In this document: positions 8,605 to 16,273 of the stretch, piece after piece
How the letters are laid out: each line of letters begins with the position of its first letter
How positions within the stretch are numbered: the stretch's first letter is position 1
Source: Chryseobacterium sp. c4a
GTDB lineage: Bacteria; Bacteroidota; Bacteroidia; Flavobacteriales; Weeksellaceae
Length of the DNA stretch: 64,000 nt
Direction: 5' to 3'
Assembly: GCF_009900745.1 (NCBI RefSeq)
Contig: NZ_WXVU01000009.1
Location: 62,001-126,000, forward strand
Made by a program: the position numbers and the translations under genes
Notes under the pieces: model-generated
The model's input: the letters and a program-made list of their open reading frames with translations, nothing else
The model's database searches: none
Told to the model about the DNA's origin: nothing

Positions 8605-8648
8605 TTACCTAAATAAGCTTAAAATATACCTGTTTTCACCTAGTTTAT
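8605..8648. promoter_or_regulatory. ACCT-centred direct repeats, possible AraC operator
   Basis: TTACCT (8605-8610), ATACCT (8626-8631) and TCACCT (8636-8641) recur at spacings of 21 and 10 bases, placing them on one face of the helix just upstream of the hydrolase -7 box. Only about five bases are conserved, so the call is tentative. Confidence 0.35.
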
Positions 8649-8653
8649 CAGTC

Positions 8654-8661
8654 TATTTTTG
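8654..8661 (+). promoter_or_regulatory. -7 box of the hydrolase gene
   Basis: TATTTTTG is an exact TAnnTTTG, 18 bases before the ATG at 8680. It decides the start: the upstream in-frame TTG at 8659 lies inside the promoter, so translation must begin at 8680. Confidence 0.65.
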
Positions 8662-8679
8662 CCTTACAAAATAAAAACA

Positions 8680-9636
8680 ATGCAAGAAAGAATAGATCCG
8701 GATTTACTAAAAGTCATGATAGACAGCCCATTTAGCAAGATCGATTACGAAGCACTATTAGCACAAGATCCCGCCAGAATCAGGGAAGAAGAAATGAAGG
8801 TAATGATAGAAGATGAACCTTTATCTAGTCCACAATCATTATCAGTAGAAAATATCCACATTTCTTCTTCTGAAGACCAAAGAAGCATCAGACTAAGAGT
8901 TTACAAACCTAAAGAAAAAGAAAATCTACCCATATTACTTTATTTCCACGGCGGCGCATTTATATATGGAACACCAGAACAATATGATTTCATATTCTTT
9001 CCATTAGCTTTGGACATTAATGCTGTTATTGTCTCCGTTGATTATCGGCTAGCTCCTGAACATCCATTCCCCGCTGCCATGGAAGATGGCTATGATGCTC
9101 TATTATGGCTATCTAAATTTGCAGAACAGATAGGTGGTGATAAAAATAATATTATGGTTGGCGGAAGCAGTGCCGGAGCAACAATTGCAGCGTCATTAAC
9201 CCATTATGCAAGGGACAAAAAAACAATCAAAATCCGTCATCAATACTTATTATACCCACCTACCGATCATCTGTTAGTAACCTCATCCATGCATGAACTT
9301 GCTCATGCTCCTATGCAGACAAAAAATACAACTAAGTGGATGTGGAAGCATTATTTGCCAGAGGAAATGATCCATCCCCCGCAATATTCCGTTCCATTAC
9401 AGGAAAAAAACTTTAATAACCTTCCTGATACCACACTTATTGTATGTGAACTTGATCCTTTAAAAGATGAAGGAAAAGAATATGCTAAAAAATTACAGCA
9501 TTCAGGAGTGTCTGTGAATCTCTTGGAAATTAAAGGCGCTGTACATGCTTTTGATTTCTTTCCATGCGCACTATCTGATTCTTTTTACAAACAACAAATC
9601 GAGTTATTCAAACATATTTTAAATCAAACATTATGA
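8680..9636 (+). CDS. Alpha/beta hydrolase of the hormone-sensitive-lipase family
   Basis: The 318-residue protein has the HSL-family oxyanion motif HGGAF (in YFHGGAFIYG), the nucleophile elbow GGSSAGATIAA, the acid in ELDPLKDEG and the histidine in AVHAFDFF, so the catalytic triad is complete. It has no signal peptide and should be a cytoplasmic esterase or acylhydrolase acting on small esters. The start at 8680 is chosen because the promoter box covers the earlier TTG. Its stop overlaps the start of the next gene by four bases (ATGA), showing translational coupling to the flavodoxin-like reductase. The divergent AraC regulator next door is its probable controller. Confidence 0.88.
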   Translation: MQERIDPDLLKVMIDSPFSKIDYEALLAQDPARIREEEMKVMIEDEPLSSPQSLSVENIHISSSEDQRSIRLRVYKPKEKENLPILLYFHGGAFIYGTPEQYDFIFFPLALDINAVIVSVDYRLAPEHPFPAAMEDGYDALLWLSKFAEQIGGDKNNIMVGGSSAGATIAASLTHYARDKKTIKIRHQYLLYPPTDHLLVTSSMHELAHAPMQTKNTTKWMWKHYLPEEMIHPPQYSVPLQEKNFNNLPDTTLIVCELDPLKDEGKEYAKKLQHSGVSVNLLEIKGAVHAFDFFPCALSDSFYKQQIELFKHILNQTL

Positions 9637-10259
9637 AAAAAATAGTCGTCATTAACGGACATCCGGATCAGAAAAGCTTTAATGCCGCCATCGCAGATTC
9701 TTATATAAGCTCTGCAATAGCTTCTGGTGCAGAAGTACGATATATTGCCCTTGGAACTCTGAATTTCAATCCTAATCTTCAATTTGGATATCGCCAGCGA
9801 ATGGAATTGGAACCTGATCTGATAAAGGCTCTGGAAGATATCCAGTGGAGCGATCATCAGATATGGATACATCCTGTTTGGTGGCTGGGAATGCCTGCCA
9901 TCATGAAAGGATTCTTTGACAGAGCATTTCTCCCGGGCATCACTTTTAGAAGCAATAAAAAAGGCAGCAGTGAAGGTTTATTAAACGCAAAATCAGCCAG
10001 GATTATTACAACAGCGGGCGATCTATCCCTCAAGATATATGAAGAAGAATATCAATCCAGCGGGCTTATCCAGCTCAAAAAGGGAATATTGGAATACTGC
10101 GGCGTTTCCTCTGTTGAAAATCACTTTATAGGCCCTTTATATGAATTAAGTGAAAAAGACAGAACGGAATGGCTCGATACGATTAAAGAATTGGCTATTG
10201 TAGATGCTATAAAGCAGTCTCAATATACTTCCAGTAAAGAAGTACCTTTAGGACGATAA
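9633..10259 (+). CDS. NAD(P)H quinone reductase, flavodoxin-like fold (NQO1/KefF type)
   Basis: The 208-residue protein begins with the flavodoxin-like strand and loop KIVVINGHPDQKSFNAAIAD that binds flavin phosphate. It continues with the NQO signature HPVWWLGMPAIMKGFFDRAFLPGITF. Such enzymes reduce quinones or azo and nitro compounds by two electrons using FMN or FAD. It overlaps the hydrolase gene by four bases, so the pair likely acts on one class of compound: ester cleavage and reduction, as in detoxification of an aromatic ester or quinone. Its 3' end overlaps the convergent gene at 10220 by 40 bases. Confidence 0.9.
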   Translation: MKKIVVINGHPDQKSFNAAIADSYISSAIASGAEVRYIALGTLNFNPNLQFGYRQRMELEPDLIKALEDIQWSDHQIWIHPVWWLGMPAIMKGFFDRAFLPGITFRSNKKGSSEGLLNAKSARIITTAGDLSLKIYEEEYQSSGLIQLKKGILEYCGVSSVENHFIGPLYELSEKDRTEWLDTIKELAIVDAIKQSQYTSSKEVPLGR

Positions 10260-11179
10260 AGATAAAGGGTAATGTATGTATTCGTTACATTATCCTTGCC
10301 TTTTCTTTTAAAATCACCCCTAAGTGCTGATTTTCCGTCATTTATTTCCTGTAAGCATACGATTTTACCTTCTGCATAAAAAGTTATTTTATAATTTTCA
10401 ATAGGTTTCACATCAAAAAAAGCAATATCCGTGTTTGTTCTGAATACATATTCATGATTCCATCGATCTTTTATCTCATCTGGTAACAGGTACAATTGTT
10501 TTGCAATTCTCTTTTCTCTATTGTAATAGATATTAGCCAGTGCACTCCAGGAGCCACTTGTATAAATATTTCTTATCTTATTATATTTAGCAACAACTTC
10601 TTGTTCAATAGTCTGTAGTTTATCCGGGTCTGTAGTTTGTAAAACATCGGCATTTTCCAACGTTTCTACATGGTAAGGAATATCAGCAAAGAAGGTAAAT
10701 TTATCTTCAAATATATTGTTAGCCGCCATTTTCTTTTTAAAAGTGGAATAGCTTTGTACATCACTTTCTTCCCAGCTACCCGTCTTATTTTTCAGTGATT
10801 TTACAATCTTCATCTTCATTCCTGAGTCGGGAGAAAACTGAGTGTTTAGGGTATTTTGATCCTTATTAAATCCTGGAGTCATTCTAATACTGATTCTTTG
10901 AGTCCCTTTTTTATTGATTCCTTCATTCAGCGGAAAATAAGAACCAGCCAAACCACTCCCTGAAGTATCACTATATTTTATAACAGGAATATCATTAATC
11001 AAAATTTCAAAAGAACAGTTCGTATTATAGACATAAACCCCATAACGAGATTCGTTCTCTAAATACTTAATGTCTTTAACGGTTGTAGAAATATACTGAT
11101 GAGAGAAAATAGATTCTGCTTTCTTCTCAGCATGAGCCAACAAAGGTAATATCAACCCTAATAAAATATATTTTTTCAT
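10220..11179 (-). CDS. Exported hypothetical protein
   Basis: The start at 11179 gives a clean signal peptide (MKKYILLGLILPLLAHA, cleaved before EKK); a longer frame adds nine poorly formed residues. The mature part of about 300 residues is beta-rich and looks like a periplasmic sandwich protein: YGVYVYNTNCSFEILINDIPVIKY and the segment near NEGINKKGTQRISIRMTPG resemble a carbohydrate-binding or interface fold. I do not recognise the family. It converges on the quinone reductase gene and the coding ends overlap by 40 bases. No operon partner lies next to it. Confidence 0.65.
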   Translation of the reverse strand: MKKYILLGLILPLLAHAEKKAESIFSHQYISTTVKDIKYLENESRYGVYVYNTNCSFEILINDIPVIKYSDTSGSGLAGSYFPLNEGINKKGTQRISIRMTPGFNKDQNTLNTQFSPDSGMKMKIVKSLKNKTGSWEESDVQSYSTFKKKMAANNIFEDKFTFFADIPYHVETLENADVLQTTDPDKLQTIEQEVVAKYNKIRNIYTSGSWSALANIYYNREKRIAKQLYLLPDEIKDRWNHEYVFRTNTDIAFFDVKPIENYKITFYAEGKIVCLQEINDGKSALRGDFKRKGKDNVTNTYITLYLYRPKGTSLLEVY

Positions 11180-11451
11180 AAGTTTCACTTTACATAACAC
11201 CTCCAAAGTGAAGGTTTCTTTTCAGAATACATACCAATACATTAAGAAAAGCTGTTTTGCTCATTCCATTTTTTAAATACAGAAAGATTTCATTACTAAA
11301 TAAAAGAAGAATCACTTTCAAAAGAATTATTTTATGAGCCCGATAAAAATAAGAATATTTTTTATACTAACCTGGTTACAAATTATGGATTCATACATGA
11401 TCAGGGAAGGTTAATTCGAAAAAAAGTATTTTCTTTGCAAAAATTATAAAC

Positions 11452-12234
11452 ATGAAAAAAATATTATTTCTGGTAATGCCTGTTGGCTTATTCTTTTCCT
11501 GTAGTTCAGGTTCAGATGAAGCAGCTTCTAAGCCTGTAGTTCCTGAACCACCAGTACAATCAAAAAAAATTATTGCGGTAAAACAAGACAATAGACTGGT
11601 ATATACATTTACTTATAACAGTGATAATAAGATTTCCGAAATAGGTAATTATTCCAGTAATGGTAGTCTTTTCAGCACTACAAAAGTAGAATATACCAAT
11701 GGTTTTGAATCCAGAAGAAATACTTATAACCTACAAAATAAACTTTACAACTACCATACTTACACTTATTCCGGCAAATATATTTCTGAAAGATCAATCT
11801 ATTCCAGAGAACCGTCTACAGGAAAAGAAGTTTTAGTTCAAAGAACCTATTATACAAACGATTCCGGTAAGCCAAACTATAATCTCACTGGAGTTCAGTA
11901 TTATGATAATATCGGAAATTTGGTATCAAAAAGTGACATCACCTATATGGACGCTCATGGAAGTAGTATTTCAACCGTCTATAATGCTGCAGGTACAAAG
12001 ACAGAAGTTTCTGTCTGGATGAGAGATAATGCAATAGCTTGGGATAAGGTACTGGATCCTTTTGTTTACCAACATGAGCACAATACATTATCTGTATCAA
12101 GTAATAATCTTTTAGATGGTACGGCAACAGGATACAACATAGAGTATACATATGATAGTAAGAACTACCCTCTTACTGCAAAATATTCTCATTCCAACGG
12201 ACAAACATATACCTATTCATTTACCTGGGAATAG
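11452..12234 (+). CDS. Lipoprotein with RHS/YD-like beta repeats
   Basis: The 260-residue protein has a lipoprotein signal (MKKILFLVMPVGLFFSC), with the lipid-modified Cys followed by SSGSDE; the nearby acidic residues fit a Bacteroidetes surface-export signal. The mature part consists of about eight beta-hairpin repeats of the form YTFTYNSDNKIS, VEYTNGFESRR, YTYSGKYIS, which resemble the YD-repeat or RHS family. Such lipoproteins are outer-membrane anchored and often face outwards. A strong hairpin terminator follows at 12256. The function is unknown. Confidence 0.75.
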   Translation: MKKILFLVMPVGLFFSCSSGSDEAASKPVVPEPPVQSKKIIAVKQDNRLVYTFTYNSDNKISEIGNYSSNGSLFSTTKVEYTNGFESRRNTYNLQNKLYNYHTYTYSGKYISERSIYSREPSTGKEVLVQRTYYTNDSGKPNYNLTGVQYYDNIGNLVSKSDITYMDAHGSSISTVYNAAGTKTEVSVWMRDNAIAWDKVLDPFVYQHEHNTLSVSSNNLLDGTATGYNIEYTYDSKNYPLTAKYSHSNGQTYTYSFTWE

Positions 12235-12255
12235 AATATAATCTGAAAAATATAT

Positions 12256-12283
12256 AAAGGAGACCCCAAAAAAGGTCTCCTTT
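12256..12283 (+). terminator. Hairpin terminator after the lipoprotein gene
   Basis: A perfect 10-bp stem (AAAGGAGACC and GGTCTCCTTT) with an 8-base loop lies 21 bases after the stop. Confidence 0.88.
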
Positions 12284-12386
12284 ATTATTCACTGTAAAGC
12301 AATGCATTACACTTGTGCAGTAAGAAAAATCTGTTTAGTTTTATTTAGACAAATATTGTATTCTTTAACCTGTTCAGATTTGCCGT

Positions 12387-13952
12387 ATGAAAAAATTTAC
12401 TTTTTTGTTTCTGATTATTGTCAATGCACTTCACGCCCAACAGGCAAAGGTAGATCAATTCAGTGCAGCGCTGGATTCTATTCGGTCTCAATTAAAAATA
12501 CCAGGAATGTCCGTTGCTGTAAAACAGGATGATGTGGTAATACTTCAACGCGGGTATGGATTCTCTGATCTAGAAAAACATATTCCGGCTACCCCCGAGA
12601 CTACCTTTCGTGTAGCATCAGTAACCAAAACTTTTACCTCCACTCTGGTTATGCAATTGGTAGAACAAGGAAAACTGAAATTGGATGATCCGGCACAGAA
12701 ATATGGAATCAATCTGAACGATTCAAGAATTACGGTAAAACACTTACTGACTCATACTTCTGAGGAAGTTCCCGGAACTCACTTTCAGTATAATGGATAT
12801 CGGTTTGGATTATTAGGGACTATTTTAGAGAAAGTGTCGGGTATTCCTTTTTACCGCTTATTAACAGAAAATATACTGATTCCTCTTACAATGACCTCAT
12901 CCGCGCCCTGCATCACACCAAAACAAGTGAAGGAATACACGTCTATAAACCCGGCAGTTCTACCCTTTTTCATTACAACTTTTGACCGGCTTGCAAAACC
13001 GTATGAGCTCACTTCTTCAAGGGAAATTAATCGAATAGAATATCTTAATGAATTTGGAGCATTTGGGGGACTTGCTACAAGTGTTGGGGATCTGTTAAAG
13101 TATTCAGATGCTATTGATCGTCATCAGCTGATCTCTGAAAAATCTCAAAAATTGGTTTTCACCCCGAACGAAACAAATACAGGTTCACTCATTCCTTATG
13201 GATTGGGATGGTTTGTACAATCTTATAAAGGAAGAGAATATTATTGGCATTATGGACAAACCAACGGTGAATCTGCTCTCTTTGTCAAGGTGCCTTATCT
13301 GAAACTAACCTTAGCCGTGATGTGTAATACTGATAAACTGAGTCAGCCGTTCCCACTTGGTGATGGAGATCTGATGATGTCTCCAGTTGGAAGTCTTTTT
13401 TATCATTACTTCATAGATCATAATAAACATCCGGATCATGATCTGGAAAATAAAGAATTAATCAGCAAAGCCTCTATAGCTCTCCTGAATGGAGATACCG
13501 TAAAAGCACAAAAGCTCTATGAAATATACAGCAAAAAAAATAAGTTTACTACGACCATAATTCCAAGAGGAAAGATGATTGCAGAAATTCAAAAGGTTGG
13601 AATTAACAAGAATTTGAATCGTTCTTTTACTCTTCCAAAGTCCACTTCGATAAAAGTATTGGGTACTGGAGAAAACTGTTCAGGAAATGGAACTTCATGG
13701 TGTGATTATGGATGGATTGAAGATCGTTCGGGTAAAATGGTATGGCAAATGCAAAATCAGCCTTCTTCTCATGCAGGAGGAGCTCTAAAAAATCAGAAAG
13801 TAAATCAGGTAATCATTCTCCCTGAAGGAAAATATACGCTTCACTATCAATCAGATTCCGGGCACGCTTACAATCATTGGGATTCTTTGCCTCCAGATGG
13901 CTTTTTCTGGGGAATTACCCTTCAGAAAGTCGATCAATATACTACCCCTTAG
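12387..13952 (+). CDS. Secreted serine hydrolase, beta-lactamase class C/PBP4* family
   Basis: The 521-residue protein has a signal peptide (MKKFTFLFLIIVNALHAQ) and the serine hydrolase core, with S78xxK81 in RVASVTKTF and a third box near HYGQTNG. The usual Y-x-N box appears as YNG in HFQYNGYRFGLLG, one residue away from consensus. The C-terminal 120 residues (from about 400) form an extra domain (GENCSGNGTSWCDYGWIED, LPEGKYTLHYQSDSGHAYNHWDSLPPDGFFWG) common in Bacteroidetes hydrolases of this type. The family includes esterases, D-aminopeptidases and beta-lactamase homologues acting in the periplasm; the substrate is not readable. The gene stands alone behind the terminator. Confidence 0.85.
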   Translation: MKKFTFLFLIIVNALHAQQAKVDQFSAALDSIRSQLKIPGMSVAVKQDDVVILQRGYGFSDLEKHIPATPETTFRVASVTKTFTSTLVMQLVEQGKLKLDDPAQKYGINLNDSRITVKHLLTHTSEEVPGTHFQYNGYRFGLLGTILEKVSGIPFYRLLTENILIPLTMTSSAPCITPKQVKEYTSINPAVLPFFITTFDRLAKPYELTSSREINRIEYLNEFGAFGGLATSVGDLLKYSDAIDRHQLISEKSQKLVFTPNETNTGSLIPYGLGWFVQSYKGREYYWHYGQTNGESALFVKVPYLKLTLAVMCNTDKLSQPFPLGDGDLMMSPVGSLFYHYFIDHNKHPDHDLENKELISKASIALLNGDTVKAQKLYEIYSKKNKFTTTIIPRGKMIAEIQKVGINKNLNRSFTLPKSTSIKVLGTGENCSGNGTSWCDYGWIEDRSGKMVWQMQNQPSSHAGGALKNQKVNQVIILPEGKYTLHYQSDSGHAYNHWDSLPPDGFFWGITLQKVDQYTTP

Positions 13953-13961
13953 CTGCTTACA

Positions 13962-14726
13962 CTATTCAAAAACGACATAGTTTACTTTATCTACTCCCGT
14001 ATTCCCCGTTTTCTCATGGTAAGCATACAATGTAAGCTCATAATTTCCTGCAGTATTAATGAGGTGATTTCCTTCAAATAGATTGGTAGAAACCCAGGAC
14101 ATATCAATATTCTTTACAAATTTCCCGTCTTTTTTAAGGATTCCTTTTACTTCAATCTCATCAGAATTCCAAACTCCTCCTTTTTCAATCACACATCCAC
14201 ACATCATAACAATATTGGCCTGAAATAAAAAGGGTTTATCTTTAATGGTATTTAAGGCAATATACTGATGGGTTCTGGGTTTTAAAATATCAATAATATA
14301 CCCGGGAATTTCAAGAATAATACCTTCTCCCAGTATATTTTTTCCAGGGATCAGCCACAATTCAGTATTTACCACTGCCTGCGCCTGTCTGCTGTTTACA
14401 GGTGAAATGACTTCTATTGTAACAAATGTAGGTTCCTCAATGTCAATTGTTGCCACAAACCCTCCCGTCTGATCATCAGTAATTGAATTTCCCCTGACTT
14501 TAGGAGTTTTCATAATCAAATCTGTGTTTCCGGTACTTCCGGTAGTATTTCCTTCTGCTAGAATTTTTTGGTTTAGTTTATTCCTTACAATAATATGGGC
14601 ACCACCCAATGAGCTTCCAATAAATTTAGCATCTCTTGCTTTCGCCCTGATCATTACTTTAGTTTCAGCAGCTGAAATCATAAGGTTAGAGAAAAGCATT
14701 GCGGTAATAAGAAAAAGTGTTTTCAT
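13962..14726 (-). CDS. Exported hypothetical protein, translationally coupled to a MarR gene
   Basis: The 254-residue protein carries a signal peptide (MKTLFLITAMLFSNLMISAAE). The mature part is beta-rich, beginning KVMIRAKARDAKFIGSSLGGAHIIVRNK, and includes a segment GYIIDILKPRTHQYI and a conserved-looking MMCGC motif that could bind metal or form a disulfide. The C-terminal third resembles an Ig-like fold (VEVKGILKKDGKF region through YELTLYAYHEKTGN). Its ATG overlaps the stop of the upstream MarR gene by four bases, so regulator and exported protein form one unit. I do not recognise the family. Confidence 0.7.
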   Translation of the reverse strand: MKTLFLITAMLFSNLMISAAETKVMIRAKARDAKFIGSSLGGAHIIVRNKLNQKILAEGNTTGSTGNTDLIMKTPKVRGNSITDDQTGGFVATIDIEEPTFVTIEVISPVNSRQAQAVVNTELWLIPGKNILGEGIILEIPGYIIDILKPRTHQYIALNTIKDKPFLFQANIVMMCGCVIEKGGVWNSDEIEVKGILKKDGKFVKNIDMSWVSTNLFEGNHLINTAGNYELTLYAYHEKTGNTGVDKVNYVVFE

Positions 14727-15217
14727 GGCTGTATTGATTTTAAGTATTCTTTTTTAAATCGATTGTGGAAAGACTCCTCTTTTAATTCCTGATCAATGGC
14801 ATCCAGATAAGAAAAAATAGATAAATCCTCTGAAAGTAATTGTAAAATAGATTTTTCACAACTATCCCAAATTTGCTCCAATTGAGGAAGCATTTCAATA
14901 GCTTTAGGAGACAGTGAAATCATCTGTTTTCGTTTATCCGTAGCGTCTTTCTTAATGATCAGATATCCTTTTTCTGTCATTTTCTTCACAATAATTACTA
15001 CAGACGGATGAGAATATCCCAATGGCTCAGCAATATCCGTAATCGAGATCACACCTCTTTGCTGTAAGAGCATAAACACAAGATACCAGTTAGGCTCCAC
15101 ATCAATTCCAAACTCCTTGTAGAATTTCCTTACATCATGAGCCATCCGGTCGCTGATTCTTTTTAATCTGCTATCTAATGCTTTATATCCCAATTCTTTA
15201 ATAAAGTCAAAATCCAT
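14723..15217 (-). CDS. MarR-family regulator with adjacent palindromic operator
   Basis: Taking the internal ATG at 15217 (MDFDFIKELGYKALDSRLKR) gives a compact 164-residue protein of typical MarR size; the longer frame adds 14 unlikely residues. It has the winged helix ISITDIAEPLGYSHPSVVIIVKKMTEKGYLIIKKDATDKRKQ with the recognition helix SHPSVVIIVKKM and the wing D-x-R-K-x. It probably binds the 28-bp palindrome at 15250-15277 that overlaps its own promoter, repressing itself and the coupled exported-protein gene. A phenolic or similar effector is the rule for MarR proteins but is not visible here. Confidence 0.87.
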   Translation of the reverse strand: MDFDFIKELGYKALDSRLKRISDRMAHDVRKFYKEFGIDVEPNWYLVFMLLQQRGVISITDIAEPLGYSHPSVVIIVKKMTEKGYLIIKKDATDKRKQMISLSPKAIEMLPQLEQIWDSCEKSILQLLSEDLSIFSYLDAIDQELKEESFHNRFKKEYLKSIQP

Positions 15218-15249
15218 TTGAAAAATATTTGATGTAAATATATACAAAT

Positions 15250-15277
15250 ACATAGTCAACTATATAGTTCACTATGT
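15250..15277. promoter_or_regulatory. 28-bp palindromic operator of the MarR unit
   Basis: The core AACTATATAGTT is a perfect 12-bp palindrome, flanked by single Cs and then ACATAGT on the left and ACTATGT on the right, which are inverted copies. Only the two C positions break the symmetry over 28 bases. On the minus strand its end overlaps TGTATTTG (15245-15252), a near match to the -7 box, as expected for a repressor site. It starts 33 bases before the MarR ATG. Confidence 0.75.
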
Positions 15278-15353
15278 TAATTTTTGAAAAAGTTTTAAAG
15301 TCTAATGAATCAAGAGTTTACAAAAAAACAAGAAAAGTCCTGCTATTGCTTGT

Positions 15354-16199
15354 TTACTTATTCCTCTTTCGATATTCACCTGGTGTAATGCCTCTGTATT
15401 TTTTAAAAATTTTGGAAAGGTGACTCTCATCGCTGAACTGCAGCTCATAAGCAATCTCACTTAGTCTTATACTGCTGTATTTCAAATAAGTTTCTACGAG
15501 TTTAAGCCTATAATCCAATAAATAATCCTGATAAGAAACTCCGGTTTGTTGTTTAAAATACTCTCCAAAGTAGTTCCCTGAGATCCCAAAATGTTCTGCA
15601 ATAGCTTGTATACCTGTTTTTTCTCTATCTTTTATATGCTTTTGAATATAGGTAATGATCTTCATGATGGAAAAAGCCTTTCTGTTTTCCTGCAGGTCTG
15701 ATGTTTCACTTTGAATAATATTCCGGGCAATAAGATTAAGTAAAATAGAGATACAATTACGGATGATCAGATAATCTTCTGCCTTATTCCTGAATTCATT
15801 TGCAATCTGCAGAATAAGAGTTTCCGCAAAATCTTCATCATTTTTATTACGGAACACACATCCGGCACGGGCATGATAATTATTGCTGATATATTGAAGT
15901 TTATATAGGTTTTCACAACTTTCAATGCGGTCTGCTTCCAGACGGATCTTATCAATAAACTCAATCGGACATTCAATACTGATAAGATCAGCATTTTCAC
16001 TTTCGAAACAATAGGATTCCTGCTGAGGAATAATAAATAGTTTTCCTTCTGTAAAATCAATACAACGTTCATCATACAGCAAACTTCCTTTTCCTGTTAC
16101 GATATAAACAAATGAAAGAAAAGTTGAAGTTTTAAAAACAGTCTCTCCTTTAAGCTTTATTTCTTTCACTTTAATTCCTTCAAGATGCAGTCCTTTCAT
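15354..16199 (-). CDS. AraC-family transcriptional regulator
   Basis: The 281-residue protein has a cupin-like N-terminal sensor half (GKGSLLYDERCIDFTEGKLFIIPQQESYCF) and a C-terminal AraC double HTH with the signature RLSEIAYELQFSDESHLSKIFKKYRGITPGEYR near residues 240-275. It is divergent from the MFS exporter at 16274 with a 74-base gap, so it is probably the regulator of that exporter. I found no convincing direct repeat in that gap. Effector unknown; a drug or toxic compound is likely if the exporter is its target. Confidence 0.9.
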   Translation of the reverse strand: MKGLHLEGIKVKEIKLKGETVFKTSTFLSFVYIVTGKGSLLYDERCIDFTEGKLFIIPQQESYCFESENADLISIECPIEFIDKIRLEADRIESCENLYKLQYISNNYHARAGCVFRNKNDEDFAETLILQIANEFRNKAEDYLIIRNCISILLNLIARNIIQSETSDLQENRKAFSIMKIITYIQKHIKDREKTGIQAIAEHFGISGNYFGEYFKQQTGVSYQDYLLDYRLKLVETYLKYSSIRLSEIAYELQFSDESHLSKIFKKYRGITPGEYRKRNK

Positions 16200-16254
16200 G
16201 ATGCCACACTATATTTTCCTCCAAAAGTACAATTTTACCAGAACACAAGGAGGT

Positions 16255-16262
16255 TATTTTTG
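16255..16262 (+). promoter_or_regulatory. -7 box of the MFS exporter gene
   Basis: TATTTTTG is an exact TAnnTTTG, ending 11 bases before the ATG at 16274, so the leader would be only a few bases long. Confidence 0.6.
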
Positions 16263-16273
16263 CATAAAAAAAT

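Noticed and set aside
12302..12532. A 76-codon frame overlapping the serine hydrolase start
   Set aside because: It runs through the hydrolase signal peptide in another frame and has no support.
16200..16273. Possible AraC direct repeat between the AraC gene and MFS exporter
   Set aside because: ATTTTCC and ATTTTACC match poorly and are 19-20 bases apart, not 21.
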